A stretch of DNA of 5,826 bases from JBGPTK01 sp041497605 (GCA_041497605.1 JBGQGW010000234.1:1-5826); one strand, 5' to 3'. Numbered from the stretch's first letter, positions 1 to 5,826 are shown. Notes: generated from the sequence alone by a model not told the origin. Numbers and translations are program-made.

Positions 1-696
1 CTCCAGGAACGGAAAGTAACGCACTATGCGGTGCTTGCCGTGCTCGCGGCGGGGATTTTGTTCTGCGCCTCCAATCCGGCAAGCGCTCAAATTGCATCTT
101 ATGTGGATCAGCAGGGCAAGCACGTCTACATAAACGCGAATCCGCCGCAGATGAAGTCCTCCCGGCGCATTCGCCAGTCAGGCGAGCTCACCCTTGCAGA
201 GGGAACTTCACCGGGGATTACGTCGGGCAAGCTCGACCAGATGGTGCAGCAGGTGGCCGAACGCCACCGGCTGGATCCGGCTCTGGTTCGCGCGGTTGTC
301 CTGGCCGAATCCGGCGGAAACCCTCAAGCCAGATCGCGCAAAGGTGCGCTAGGACTGATGCAATTGATTCCGGCGACGGCACAGCGATACGGCGTAAACA
401 ACGCGTTCGACCCTGCCCAGAACTTGGACGGCGGGGCGCACTATTTGCGGGATCTGCTTGACCGCTACAACGGCGATGTGGAGAAATCGTTAGCTGCGTA
501 TAATGCTGGCGAGGGAGCCGTGGACCGGTTTGGCGGCGTGCCCAATTTTCGCGAAACGCGTTCTTACGTGCAAAGGATAACTAACTCCTATTTCCAACCC
601 GGGTCCCTGCACCTCTCAGGCTTTGGGAATCCTTCAGGGCCTCCCATACGCCGGGAAGTGGATGAACGCGGTCGGACTGTTTTCACGAACGAATGA
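1..696 (+). CDS. Secreted lytic transglycosylase (DUF4124-like + SLT domain), 5' end probably outside window
   Basis: Predicted soluble lytic transglycosylase that cleaves the MurNAc-GlcNAc bond of peptidoglycan in the periplasm. Residues are numbered from the GTG at 31. Residues 1-19 are a signal-peptide core ending ASA before Gln20. A DUF4124-like strand motif lies at 24-35 (YVDQQGKHVYIN). The SLT domain spans about 68-188: AESGGNP with catalytic Glu93, GALGLMQLIPATA at 105-117, and AYNAG at 156-160, the standard family motifs. The C-terminus (209-220, EVDERGRTVFTN) echoes the N-terminal DUF4124 motif. Start: the frame is open to base 1 with no ATG, GTG or TTG before 31. The GTG start would leave a signal peptide without a basic n-region, whereas upstream codons supply Arg and Lys, so the real start is probably left of the window. 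The stop overlaps the amidase start (ATGA). Family assignment is firm; the start is uncertain. Confidence 0.9.
   Translation, partial: LQERKVTHYAVLAVLAAGILFCASNPASAQIASYVDQQGKHVYINANPPQMKSSRRIRQSGELTLAEGTSPGITSGKLDQMVQQVAERHRLDPALVRAVVLAESGGNPQARSRKGALGLMQLIPATAQRYGVNNAFDPAQNLDGGAHYLRDLLDRYNGDVEKSLAAYNAGEGAVDRFGGVPNFRETRSYVQRITNSYFQPGSLHLSGFGNPSGPPIRREVDERGRTVFTNE
693..696 (+). promoter_or_regulatory. ATGA stop-start overlap, translational coupling
   Basis: The ATG of the amidase gene (693-695) overlaps the TGA of the transglycosylase gene (694-696). The bases just upstream show no convincing Shine-Dalgarno sequence, so amidase translation probably depends on ribosomes terminating on the upstream gene. 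The overlap is seen directly; the coupling is inferred. Confidence 0.7.
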
Positions 697-2648
697 GACG
701 CAAGGCGCGGAATAACTCCGCATCAATCCGCCTAAGTTTCCTCTCGGCCGTTGCCGCGGTCTTGGTTGTGTGCGTCGTCCCCGCAGCGCTCGCGCAAACC
801 TCCAAGAGAGACGCAGCCCGCGCTCAATACGATCGTGCCCAGAAGATGCGCACTTCGCTCGAAGGCAAGCCCCAGAAGGACCGCACCCTCGAGGAATACA
901 AAAGCGTCGTCGAAGCCTACCGCAAGGTTTACCTGATCACGCCGCTGGCCCTGGAAGTGACGCCGGCTCTCATGGCCGCCTCCGAGTTGTACCAGGATAT
1001 GGGCCGCCAATTTGATCCCGAATATTTTCTGTTATCCATGGACACCTATCAGTTCCTGCTGAAGGAATATCCCGGCACCAAATATCGCCAGGATGCGCTG
1101 TTCACCATCGCGCAGATCCAACAGAACGATTTGAATCAGTTGGGCGATGCCAAAGCAACTTACCAGGATTTCCTGAAGCGATATCCAAGTTCCCCCAAGG
1201 CCGATGCCACACGCCAGGCGCTGAACGAAATTGCCGACGCCCTGGAGAAGGAAAAGAATCCTCGTTCGAGCCGCAAGGTGGCCGAGCAGCAGGAAGCCGG
1301 CCAGCAACTGCCGCGCGTGACCAGCATCCGCCAGTGGAATGCGGAGAGCTACACGCGTATCGTCATCGACCTCGAAAATGTGGTGAAATATCAGTCGGCG
1401 CGCATTTCCAATCCGGACCGCATCTATTTCGACCTCTACGATGTCAAGCTCAGCCCCTCCCTTGCCGGCAAAACATTCGAGGTGGAAGACGGATTTCTGA
1501 AATCGATTCGCGTGGGCCAGAATAAAAAAGGCATGGTCCGCATCGTCCTGGATGTGGACAAAGTGAAGGAATATTCGGCCTTCCTGCTGCCGAATCCGTA
1601 TCGCCTGGTGATCGACGTCCATGGCGAGGCCTCCACTCTCGCGAAGAAAAATCCGAAGGATGAGCCCGCGAGTTCGGTATCCGTTGTGCACGCGGACGAG
1701 AAACCGCCCGTGCCGGCTTCGCCTAAGAAAACCGAAACAGCCGATGCCGCGCCGCCCCCCGAAACGACCAACCCGGCCAACCCTGCGCGCCTGGCAACAT
1801 CCTCGCCGGCCCCCAAGCTGGGACGCCCCAGCCGGACTTCCACCGTAACTCTGGCTCCTCCGCTCGAGCCCAAGCCAACGCGCGACGGTCAACAGTCGCT
1901 GACGCGCGCGCTCGGCCTGAAAATTGGCCGCATCGTGATCGATGCCGGTCACGGCGGCCATGATACCGGCACGATCGGCCCTCATGGCCTAATGGAGAAG
2001 GACCTGTGTCTGGATATCGCCCTGCGTCTCGGAAAGCTGATTGAGCAGCGCCTGCCGGGCGCGGAAGTGGTCTACACGCGCAAGGACGATACATTTGTGC
2101 CGCTCGAGGAACGAACCGCGATCGCCAATCAAGCCAAGGCGGATCTCTTTGTTTCCATTCACGCGAATTCCAGTCATGACCGCGCCGCTCGCGGCATCGA
2201 GACGTACTACTTGAATTTCGCTACCTCCGCGGAAGCCATGGAAGTAGCTGCCCGCGAAAACGCCCTGTCGCAATCATCCATCCATGAGCTGCAGGATTTG
2301 ATCAAGAAGATTGCCCGCAACGAGAAAATCGAAGAGTCCAAGGAACTGGCCGCCGATATCCAGGAATCCCTGTCGAAACGGCTCCGACAGTCCAGCGACG
2401 CGGAAAGAAATCGTGGCGTCAAGAAGGCGCCATTCGTGGTTCTCATTGGCGCGAATATGCCCTCGGTCTTGTCGGAAATCTCCTTCATCAGCAATCCGGC
2501 TGACGAAAAACTGCTCAAAAAAACGGATCAGCGCCAGCGGGTTGCCGAGGGGTTATACCACGGGGTCGAAAGCTATCTGCAAAGCCTGAACAGCGTCTCC
2601 AATAACCGCCAGCGCTTGGTCTCAGACCGGGAAATTGCTGAACACTGA
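693..2648 (+). CDS. Exported N-acetylmuramoyl-L-alanine amidase: TPR, AMIN and Amidase_3 domains
   Basis: Predicted zinc amidase that cuts the bond between MurNAc and L-Ala of peptidoglycan, the AmiC-type role in septal splitting. Residues 1-34 are a signal peptide (basic MRRKAR start, cleavage ALA/Q). Residues about 64-186 are TPR-like, with two clear copies of a TYQxFLKxYP pattern at 118-127 and 156-165. Residues about 208-310 are an AMIN domain, which in known amidases targets peptidoglycan or septum. Residues 311-408 are a Pro/Ala/Lys-rich linker. Residues 411-632 are Amidase_3: His420 (DAGHGG), Glu435 (MEKD) and His490 (SIHAN) as zinc ligands, and Glu595 (SEISFISN) as catalytic acid; all are present. 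The 105-residue gap between His490 and Glu595 includes a Glu/Lys-rich helical stretch (about 515-572), like the autoinhibitory insertion of division amidases. At 651 residues it exceeds typical AmiC because of the TPR part. It overlaps the transglycosylase gene by 4 bases. Confidence 0.95.
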   Translation: MRRKARNNSASIRLSFLSAVAAVLVVCVVPAALAQTSKRDAARAQYDRAQKMRTSLEGKPQKDRTLEEYKSVVEAYRKVYLITPLALEVTPALMAASELYQDMGRQFDPEYFLLSMDTYQFLLKEYPGTKYRQDALFTIAQIQQNDLNQLGDAKATYQDFLKRYPSSPKADATRQALNEIADALEKEKNPRSSRKVAEQQEAGQQLPRVTSIRQWNAESYTRIVIDLENVVKYQSARISNPDRIYFDLYDVKLSPSLAGKTFEVEDGFLKSIRVGQNKKGMVRIVLDVDKVKEYSAFLLPNPYRLVIDVHGEASTLAKKNPKDEPASSVSVVHADEKPPVPASPKKTETADAAPPPETTNPANPARLATSSPAPKLGRPSRTSTVTLAPPLEPKPTRDGQQSLTRALGLKIGRIVIDAGHGGHDTGTIGPHGLMEKDLCLDIALRLGKLIEQRLPGAEVVYTRKDDTFVPLEERTAIANQAKADLFVSIHANSSHDRAARGIETYYLNFATSAEAMEVAARENALSQSSIHELQDLIKKIARNEKIEESKELAADIQESLSKRLRQSSDAERNRGVKKAPFVVLIGANMPSVLSEISFISNPADEKLLKKTDQRQRVAEGLYHGVESYLQSLNSVSNNRQRLVSDREIAEH

Positions 2649-2691
2649 CCCGATTCGCTCCGGCTTGCACTTCCGCTCATAAATCTTCTAC

Positions 2692-2720
2692 TGGCCCCAA
2701 ATCGGAACCCAAAGTACAAT
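2692..2720 (+). promoter_or_regulatory. Possible weak sigma70-like promoter for the DUF6599 gene
   Basis: The -10 candidate TACAAT (2715-2720) matches five of six consensus positions. Seventeen bases upstream, TGGCCC (2692-2697) is a poor -35. Transcription would start near 2727, leaving a leader of about 20 bases with only a weak AGAAG-type ribosome site before the ATG at 2746. No terminator is visible between 2649 and 2745, so read-through from the amidase gene is an alternative. Confidence 0.35.
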
Positions 2721-2745
2721 TTCAGCGTCTAATAAACAGAAGATT

Positions 2746-3864
2746 ATGCTTAGGCGCTTTCTGATTCTCGCTTTGCTATTCCTCACGCTCGCACCGATAT
2801 CGGTGTTTGCGCAAAACATTCTCCCGGGCCGGTTTGCGGGTTGGCAAGGCACCCCGGCCGATCCCGCATCCGGCGCTAGCATGGAACAATTCGCCCTCAA
2901 AGCTGCCCCGGTTCTCCGCGAGTACGGTATCACCAGCGCTGAGCAAGTCTCCTATTCTAAGGATAAATCCAACTTGGTCGTCACCCTGTATCACGCAAAA
3001 GATGCGACCGGGGCGTACGGCGCCTATTCTTACCTCCGGACGTCCGACATGCCCCATGCCAATTTCTCGGCGCACTCTTCCATGTCGCGCGATCATGCCC
3101 TCGTTCTCATCGGCGATCTGCTCCTGGATATTTCAGGCAACGACCTCCGAACCGTCCAACCTGGCTTACGGACCCTGGTGGCGCAGGTGCAAACGAAGGC
3201 GGGGCCAGAGGCCTATCCAAGCCTCTACAAGTATCTGCCAACCGACGGGATTATTCAGCGATCCGACCGCTATGTCCTCGGTCCGGTTGGACTCAGCCAG
3301 TTTCTACCCATCGCAACCGACGACTGGATTGGCTTTTCAAGCGGCGCTGAAGTCGAACTGGCCCGTTACCGCATAAAAGGCCAGGAAGAAACTCTGCTGC
3401 TCGCCGAATATCCCACTCCCCAGGTTGCTTCGCTCCAAATGAAGAATCTCGAAAAACGCTTTCGCCTTGTGGGCGATGCCGATGAACCTGCCGCGCAATC
3501 AGGCGATTCTCGGCCGCTGCTTTACTATCGAAAGATGAGTACTCTACTCGTCTTCGTCCCCGATGGACATTCGAAAGCATCTGCCGATTTACTGCTGCAA
3601 AACATCGCCTACGAGTCGGATGTGACGTGGAATGAACCGGGTGCCAATTTGAACCAGCCGGGATGGCCGACAATTCTTGTCGGTATTTTCGTCGGCACGG
3701 GAATTCTCTGCTTATTCGCCATCGTATCGAGCCTTGCGTTCGGCGGCTTCAGGCTCGCCGTCAAGCGATTGCTGCCCGGCAAGATATTCGATCGCGATGC
3801 CGACATTGAAATCCTCCAGTTGGGGATTAGCAGTAAGCCCATAGAAGCAAAGGACTTCTACTGA
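2746..3864 (+). CDS. DUF6599-type exported single-pass membrane protein, function unknown
   Basis: No enzymatic function can be assigned. The signal peptide is residues 1-22 (MLRR basic start, hydrophobic core, VFA/Q cleavage). The extracytoplasmic region 23-305 carries features I associate with DUF6599, a family seen mainly in Acidobacteriota: LPGRFAGWQG at 26-35, VLREYGIT at 56-63, and KDATGAYGAYSYLR at 85-98. I see no catalytic motif, cysteine pair or lipobox. One membrane segment lies at about 308-334, followed by a basic flank (Arg336, Lys340, Arg341) and a cytoplasmic tail of about 35 residues, so the topology is outside domain, inside tail. The ATG at 2746 is chosen because it begins a complete signal peptide; the ribosome site is weak. 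It lies 97 bases after the amidase gene on the same strand, so co-transcription and an envelope role are possible but not shown. Family recognition is from memory of its motifs. Confidence 0.85.
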   Translation: MLRRFLILALLFLTLAPISVFAQNILPGRFAGWQGTPADPASGASMEQFALKAAPVLREYGITSAEQVSYSKDKSNLVVTLYHAKDATGAYGAYSYLRTSDMPHANFSAHSSMSRDHALVLIGDLLLDISGNDLRTVQPGLRTLVAQVQTKAGPEAYPSLYKYLPTDGIIQRSDRYVLGPVGLSQFLPIATDDWIGFSSGAEVELARYRIKGQEETLLLAEYPTPQVASLQMKNLEKRFRLVGDADEPAAQSGDSRPLLYYRKMSTLLVFVPDGHSKASADLLLQNIAYESDVTWNEPGANLNQPGWPTILVGIFVGTGILCLFAIVSSLAFGGFRLAVKRLLPGKIFDRDADIEILQLGISSKPIEAKDFY

Positions 3865-3876
3865 CCTTCGCTCCTT

Positions 3877-3894
3877 CCTGGATTGCCAGGTTTT
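3877..3894 (+). terminator. Weak intrinsic terminator after the DUF6599 gene
   Basis: CCTGG (3877-3881) and CCAGG (3886-3890) form a perfect 5-bp stem with loop ATTG, followed directly by TTTTG. It lies 12 bases past the stop codon, where a terminator is expected. The stem is short and the T run has only four bases, so termination may be partial. Confidence 0.45.
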
Positions 3895-3972
3895 GTCCGT
3901 ATATGCTCCTTCTTCCCTGCATCTCACTATAGATACAGTACTTAAAGATTTCCACCGATCCGCTTTTCCGGC

Positions 3973-4002
3973 TTGACTTCATTTATCTCGCTCTTCTAGA
4001 CT
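3973..4002 (+). promoter_or_regulatory. Sigma70-like promoter driving the candidate RNA
   Basis: The -35 TTGACT (3973-3978) matches five of six consensus bases. It is separated by 18 bases from the -10 TAGACT (3997-4002), which matches four of six including the key TA and final T. The predicted transcription start is 4008-4010. This is the best promoter in the window, and no credible ORF begins soon after it: the next ATG opening a real gene is 4225, beyond a strong terminator. Confidence 0.6.
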
Positions 4003-4008
4003 GCCCTC

Positions 4009-4097
4009 GAGGAAAGAGTTCTTGGGCCATCCGCGCATTGGCCGGGAGCTTTTCTCCCCTCGAAGGCCCACCTTTGCCGGTGGGCCTTCCGTTTTTT
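4009..4097 (+). ncRNA. Candidate small structured RNA or terminated leader, about 89 nt
   Basis: Predicted from promoter plus structure, not from similarity to a known RNA. Two hairpins precede the terminator: GGCCA (4025-4029) pairs with TGGCC (4039-4043), and GGGAG (4044-4048) pairs with CTCCC (4054-4058) around a CTTTT loop. CGAGG (4008-4012) can pair with CCTCG (4058-4062), closing both hairpins into a three-way junction, though this competes slightly with their last pair and with the terminator base. The 3' end is the intrinsic terminator at 4062-4097. It could be a stand-alone regulatory RNA or a 5' leader of the CHAD-HD gene that ends early unless antitermination occurs. I cannot match it to a named RNA family. 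Ends are approximate. Confidence 0.45.
4062..4097 (+). terminator. Strong intrinsic (rho-independent) terminator
   Basis: GAAGGCCCACC (4062-4072) pairs perfectly with GGTGGGCCTTC (4079-4089): 11 bp, eight of them GC, with loop TTTGCC. After CG comes TTTTTT (4092-4097). The opposite strand has no T run after the stem, so it acts on + strand transcripts only. It lies about 200 bases after the DUF6599 stop and about 130 bases before the CHAD start. It therefore more plausibly ends the short transcript from 3973-4002 than serves as the primary terminator of the DUF6599 gene. Confidence 0.9.
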
Positions 4098-4224
4098 AAC
4101 TTTTTCTGTGAGGAATTCAGAACGCCGCTTGCTCGCCTTCAAAGCGTAACTACGGTCCGGCATTTTCCGCCCCACGCGCGAGGCGAAGAGCTTTCGTGCT
4201 GCATCCCTCAGTCAGAGTGCTGCT

Positions 4225-5706
4225 ATGGCTTCTCAGCCTGTCCTCAAGGCCCCAAATCGCAGGAATCAGAGACGAGGCTTGGACTACTGGGCAGACCGCG
4301 TTCTAAAGGAATTCAGTCGCGCCCGGAAGAGTTTCGATCCTGATGCCGTACACGATTTGCGCGTCGCTCTCCGGCGCTGCCGCTCGATTGCCAGAGGGAT
4401 GAAAGATCTCGATCCGCATCCGGCCTGGCGCAAACTCGATAAATCGAGCAAGAAGCTCTTCAAGAGTCTCGGCGAACTGCGCGACTCTCAAATCCTGCTG
4501 GATTGGGTTAAGCGTCTCGGTGGCGAAGAAGATGCTGTCTGGATAAAAATGCTCGATGTCCTTACTGTCCGGGAACAGGAGGCGAAGGCCGAGGCGCAAA
4601 AGGCCCTCGATAAGTTTGATCCAAAGCTGTGGCGGCGCCGATCGTCCCAATTGGCCGAGAGGGCGCACCGAGTAGCGGCCGACGGTTTAGCCTTCCAGCA
4701 CCTCGCGCTCGAACTGTGGGAGTTGGCGCATGCGCTGCATCGTCGTGCCCTGCGTACCCGTAGTCGCGTGGCATATCATCGGTGCCGGATCGGAATTAAA
4801 CGCTTGCGGTATACCACCGAAAATTTCCTTCCGCGGCGCTCCGCCGGATGGAATGCGGATCTGAAGAAACTCCAGGACGCGCTTGGCGATGCCCACGACC
4901 TGGATGTGCTGCGGATCGCGCTGCGCGCTGTTCGACCGGCTTTCGACGCCGCTCTTCTTGCCGGGTGGCTGGAACGGATCGAACAAGTTCGCCGGGAACG
5001 TCTGAAGGAATATCACCAGAAGACGACCGGAAAGAATTCACTCTGGCCTGCCTGGCGGCGCCATCTCCCCTCCGGGAAACGGCTTGAATCGGCGGCAATG
5101 GCGAAGCTCGAAGCCTGGGCTTCCTTCCTCGATCCGGATTTTCGCCACGCGCGCCACGTCTCCGATCTTTCCTTGCAATTGTTCGATTCTCTCCGCTCCG
5201 CCGGATTTGACGGTGTGTTCAGCGATTCGAGATTCAGAAAAATTCTTTACGCGGCGGCTTTGCTTCACGATGTCGGCAGATCAAGAGGTGAGAAAAATCA
5301 TCACAAGTCTTCTTATCGGATCATCCGCGACCTGCAACCACCCCTCGGGTGGTCTCGTGATGACATCGGTTGGGTTGCGCTGGTGGCGCGCTATCATCGC
5401 GGCGCGGAGCCGCAAGCCGGTCATGAAGGCTATGGGGCGCTCTCGCCCACAGAGCAGCGGAAAGTCGCATGGCTCGCCGGAGTGTTGCGGCTCGCGGATA
5501 GTCTCGACGCAGACCGCAGCGGAAAAATCACGCGACTGCACGTCTCGAACCTACGGGAGGCACTCGTCGTTCGAGTCGAGGGTTGCGGAGATGAATCGAT
5601 TCTTTCGACGCCGCCGGTCATGGAGAAAAAGCGGTTACTCGAAACTTGCGCCGGGCGGCCCGTAATTGTCCAGCCACTCGCGCCGCATCCCGCCGTCGCC
5701 GCCTGA
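4225..5706 (+). CDS. CHAD domain fused to Ppx/GppA-type HD domain, probable polyphosphate-associated hydrolase
   Basis: Predicted cytoplasmic protein without signal peptide or membrane segments. Residues about 15-285 are a CHAD domain, a basic helical fold that in characterised cases binds polyphosphate. It shows both internal halves: AVHDLRVALRRCR at 41-53 with LGELRD at 82-87, then HRCRIGIKRLRY at 185-196 with LQDALGDAHDLD at 216-227. Residues about 302-428 match the HD domain of exopolyphosphatases: RHARHV around His308, LLHDVG with His348-Asp349, HHK at 359-361, ARYHRG around His391, and LADSLDADR around Asp425. Residues 435-484 resemble the small beta-rich end of Ppx. The N-terminal actin-like Ppx/GppA domain is absent. 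The metal-binding residues look complete, so the HD may be active on polyphosphate or a phosphorylated nucleotide; the substrate is not determinable. The ATG at 4225 has a poor ribosome site, but no better in-frame start exists after the upstream TAA at 4147. The basic N-terminal CHAD surface suits a polyanion ligand. Confidence 0.9.
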   Translation: MASQPVLKAPNRRNQRRGLDYWADRVLKEFSRARKSFDPDAVHDLRVALRRCRSIARGMKDLDPHPAWRKLDKSSKKLFKSLGELRDSQILLDWVKRLGGEEDAVWIKMLDVLTVREQEAKAEAQKALDKFDPKLWRRRSSQLAERAHRVAADGLAFQHLALELWELAHALHRRALRTRSRVAYHRCRIGIKRLRYTTENFLPRRSAGWNADLKKLQDALGDAHDLDVLRIALRAVRPAFDAALLAGWLERIEQVRRERLKEYHQKTTGKNSLWPAWRRHLPSGKRLESAAMAKLEAWASFLDPDFRHARHVSDLSLQLFDSLRSAGFDGVFSDSRFRKILYAAALLHDVGRSRGEKNHHKSSYRIIRDLQPPLGWSRDDIGWVALVARYHRGAEPQAGHEGYGALSPTEQRKVAWLAGVLRLADSLDADRSGKITRLHVSNLREALVVRVEGCGDESILSTPPVMEKKRLLETCAGRPVIVQPLAPHPAVAA

Positions 5707-5755
5707 GACCGCAGCGCTCACATGATCTTGACGAGTCGCGGGCTGAAAACGCGCA

Positions 5756-5770
5756 CAATCCTTCGGATTG
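5756..5770 (-). terminator. Small hairpin after the convergent gene, possible weak terminator
   Basis: CAATCC (5756-5761) and GGATTG (5765-5770) form a perfect 6-bp stem with a three-base loop. Read on the - strand it lies one base after the TAA of the partial gene, with a TTTT run about 6 bases further on. On the + strand it is about 50 bases after the CHAD-HD stop but has no T run. Modest evidence either way. Confidence 0.3.
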
Positions 5771-5771
5771 C

Positions 5772-5826
5772 TTAGTCCCCCAACTTGCGCAGCATCTTCG
5801 GCTGGAGCAGCCATACCAACTGGCCC
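5772..5826 (-). CDS. C-terminal fragment of a convergent gene, product unknown
   Basis: On the - strand, one frame reads GQLVWLLQPKMLRKLGD and then stops with TAA (5774-5772). The mix of hydrophobic and basic residues looks like a genuine protein end, and a hairpin follows directly, as expected after a gene. Only 17 residues lie in the window, so the family cannot be named and chance is not excluded. If real, the gene points toward the CHAD-HD gene with about 65 bases between the two stops. Confidence 0.4.
   Translation of the reverse strand, partial: GQLVWLLQPKMLRKLGD

Larger units (their letters stand above)
3865..4224 (+). other. 360-base intergenic region with terminators, promoter and candidate RNA
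   Basis: No convincing protein-coding gene lies here. From left to right it holds a small hairpin followed by TTTT (3877-3894), about 78 bases where I see nothing, a good promoter (3973-4002), a structured segment (about 4009-4061), a strong terminator (4062-4097), and about 127 bases leading to the CHAD gene. In that last part the only promoter-like pair is TTGCTC (4129-4134) and TACGGT (4151-4156) at 16-base spacing, which is poor, so the promoter of the CHAD gene is unresolved. Confidence 0.7.

Noticed and set aside
26..133. ATG at 26 with a well-spaced ribosome-site-like sequence at 5-16
   Set aside because: It is out of frame with the transglycosylase and hits a stop after about 35 codons. 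The encoded peptide resembles nothing.
1032..1985. Long open frame (317 codons) on the - strand inside the amidase gene
   Set aside because: It lies wholly antisense to a gene with clear TPR, AMIN and Amidase_3 motifs, its protein is rich in His/Arg/Gly with no recognisable domain, and long antisense frames are expected from this codon use.
2650..2705. Inverted repeat CCGATT (2650-2655) and AATCGG (2700-2705) between the amidase and DUF6599 genes
   Set aside because: Only 6 bp separated by 44 bases with no T run; likely chance.
4022..4099. 25-codon micro-ORF from TTG 4022 with AGGA-like bases 8 upstream, ending at TAA 4097-4099
   Set aside because: It uses a rare start, and its second half is the terminator stem whose sequence is explained by base pairing. 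A leader peptide is not excluded, but nothing supports it.
4038..4343. Open frame starting at TTG 4038 and running into the CHAD gene
   Set aside because: It reads straight through the strong terminator and then out of frame over the CHAD coding sequence. Its product has no recognisable motif.
5084..5665. 193-codon open frame in another + frame within the HD part of the CHAD-HD gene, considered as a sign of frameshift
   Set aside because: The CHAD-HD frame is unbroken with all HD motifs in register, so no frameshift is needed. The alternative frame shows no domain.

Overview
This window is ordinary chromosomal DNA of moderately high GC content. It holds four main genes on the + strand, plus what looks like the last codons of a convergent gene at the right edge. 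The DUF6599-type protein, the TPR-AMIN-amidase architecture and the DUF4124-SLT transglycosylase together suggest a Gram-negative bacterium of the Acidobacteriota. This is inferred from protein families; there is no rRNA or other marker here to confirm it. I see no insertion sequence, phage gene, CRISPR array, tRNA or rRNA.

Left region (1-2648) is a cell-wall cassette. A secreted lytic transglycosylase, whose true start probably lies left of the window, overlaps by an ATGA the start of a large exported N-acetylmuramoyl-L-alanine amidase (TPR, AMIN, Pro/Ala linker, Amidase_3). The first enzyme cuts glycan strands and the second removes the stem peptide. The overlap implies translational coupling and matched production.

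Middle region (2649-3864) has a 97-base gap with a possible weak promoter. It is followed by an exported, single-pass membrane protein of the DUF6599 type, of unknown function.

The 360-base gap 3865-4224 is the least explained stretch. It contains a weak hairpin-plus-T-run just after the DUF6599 gene. Further on is a good sigma70-like promoter (TTGACT, 18 bases, TAGACT), then about 50 bases able to form two hairpins, then a perfect 11-bp intrinsic terminator. This predicts a discrete transcript of about 90 nt: either a small RNA or a terminated leader of the next gene.

Right region (4225-5706) encodes a fusion of a CHAD domain (a polyphosphate-binding helical domain) to the C-terminal HD half of the Ppx/GppA exopolyphosphatase family, without the usual N-terminal Ppx/GppA catalytic domain. 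The architecture points to polyphosphate or related nucleotide metabolism. The CHAD-HD fusion and the candidate RNA upstream of it are the two items most worth following.
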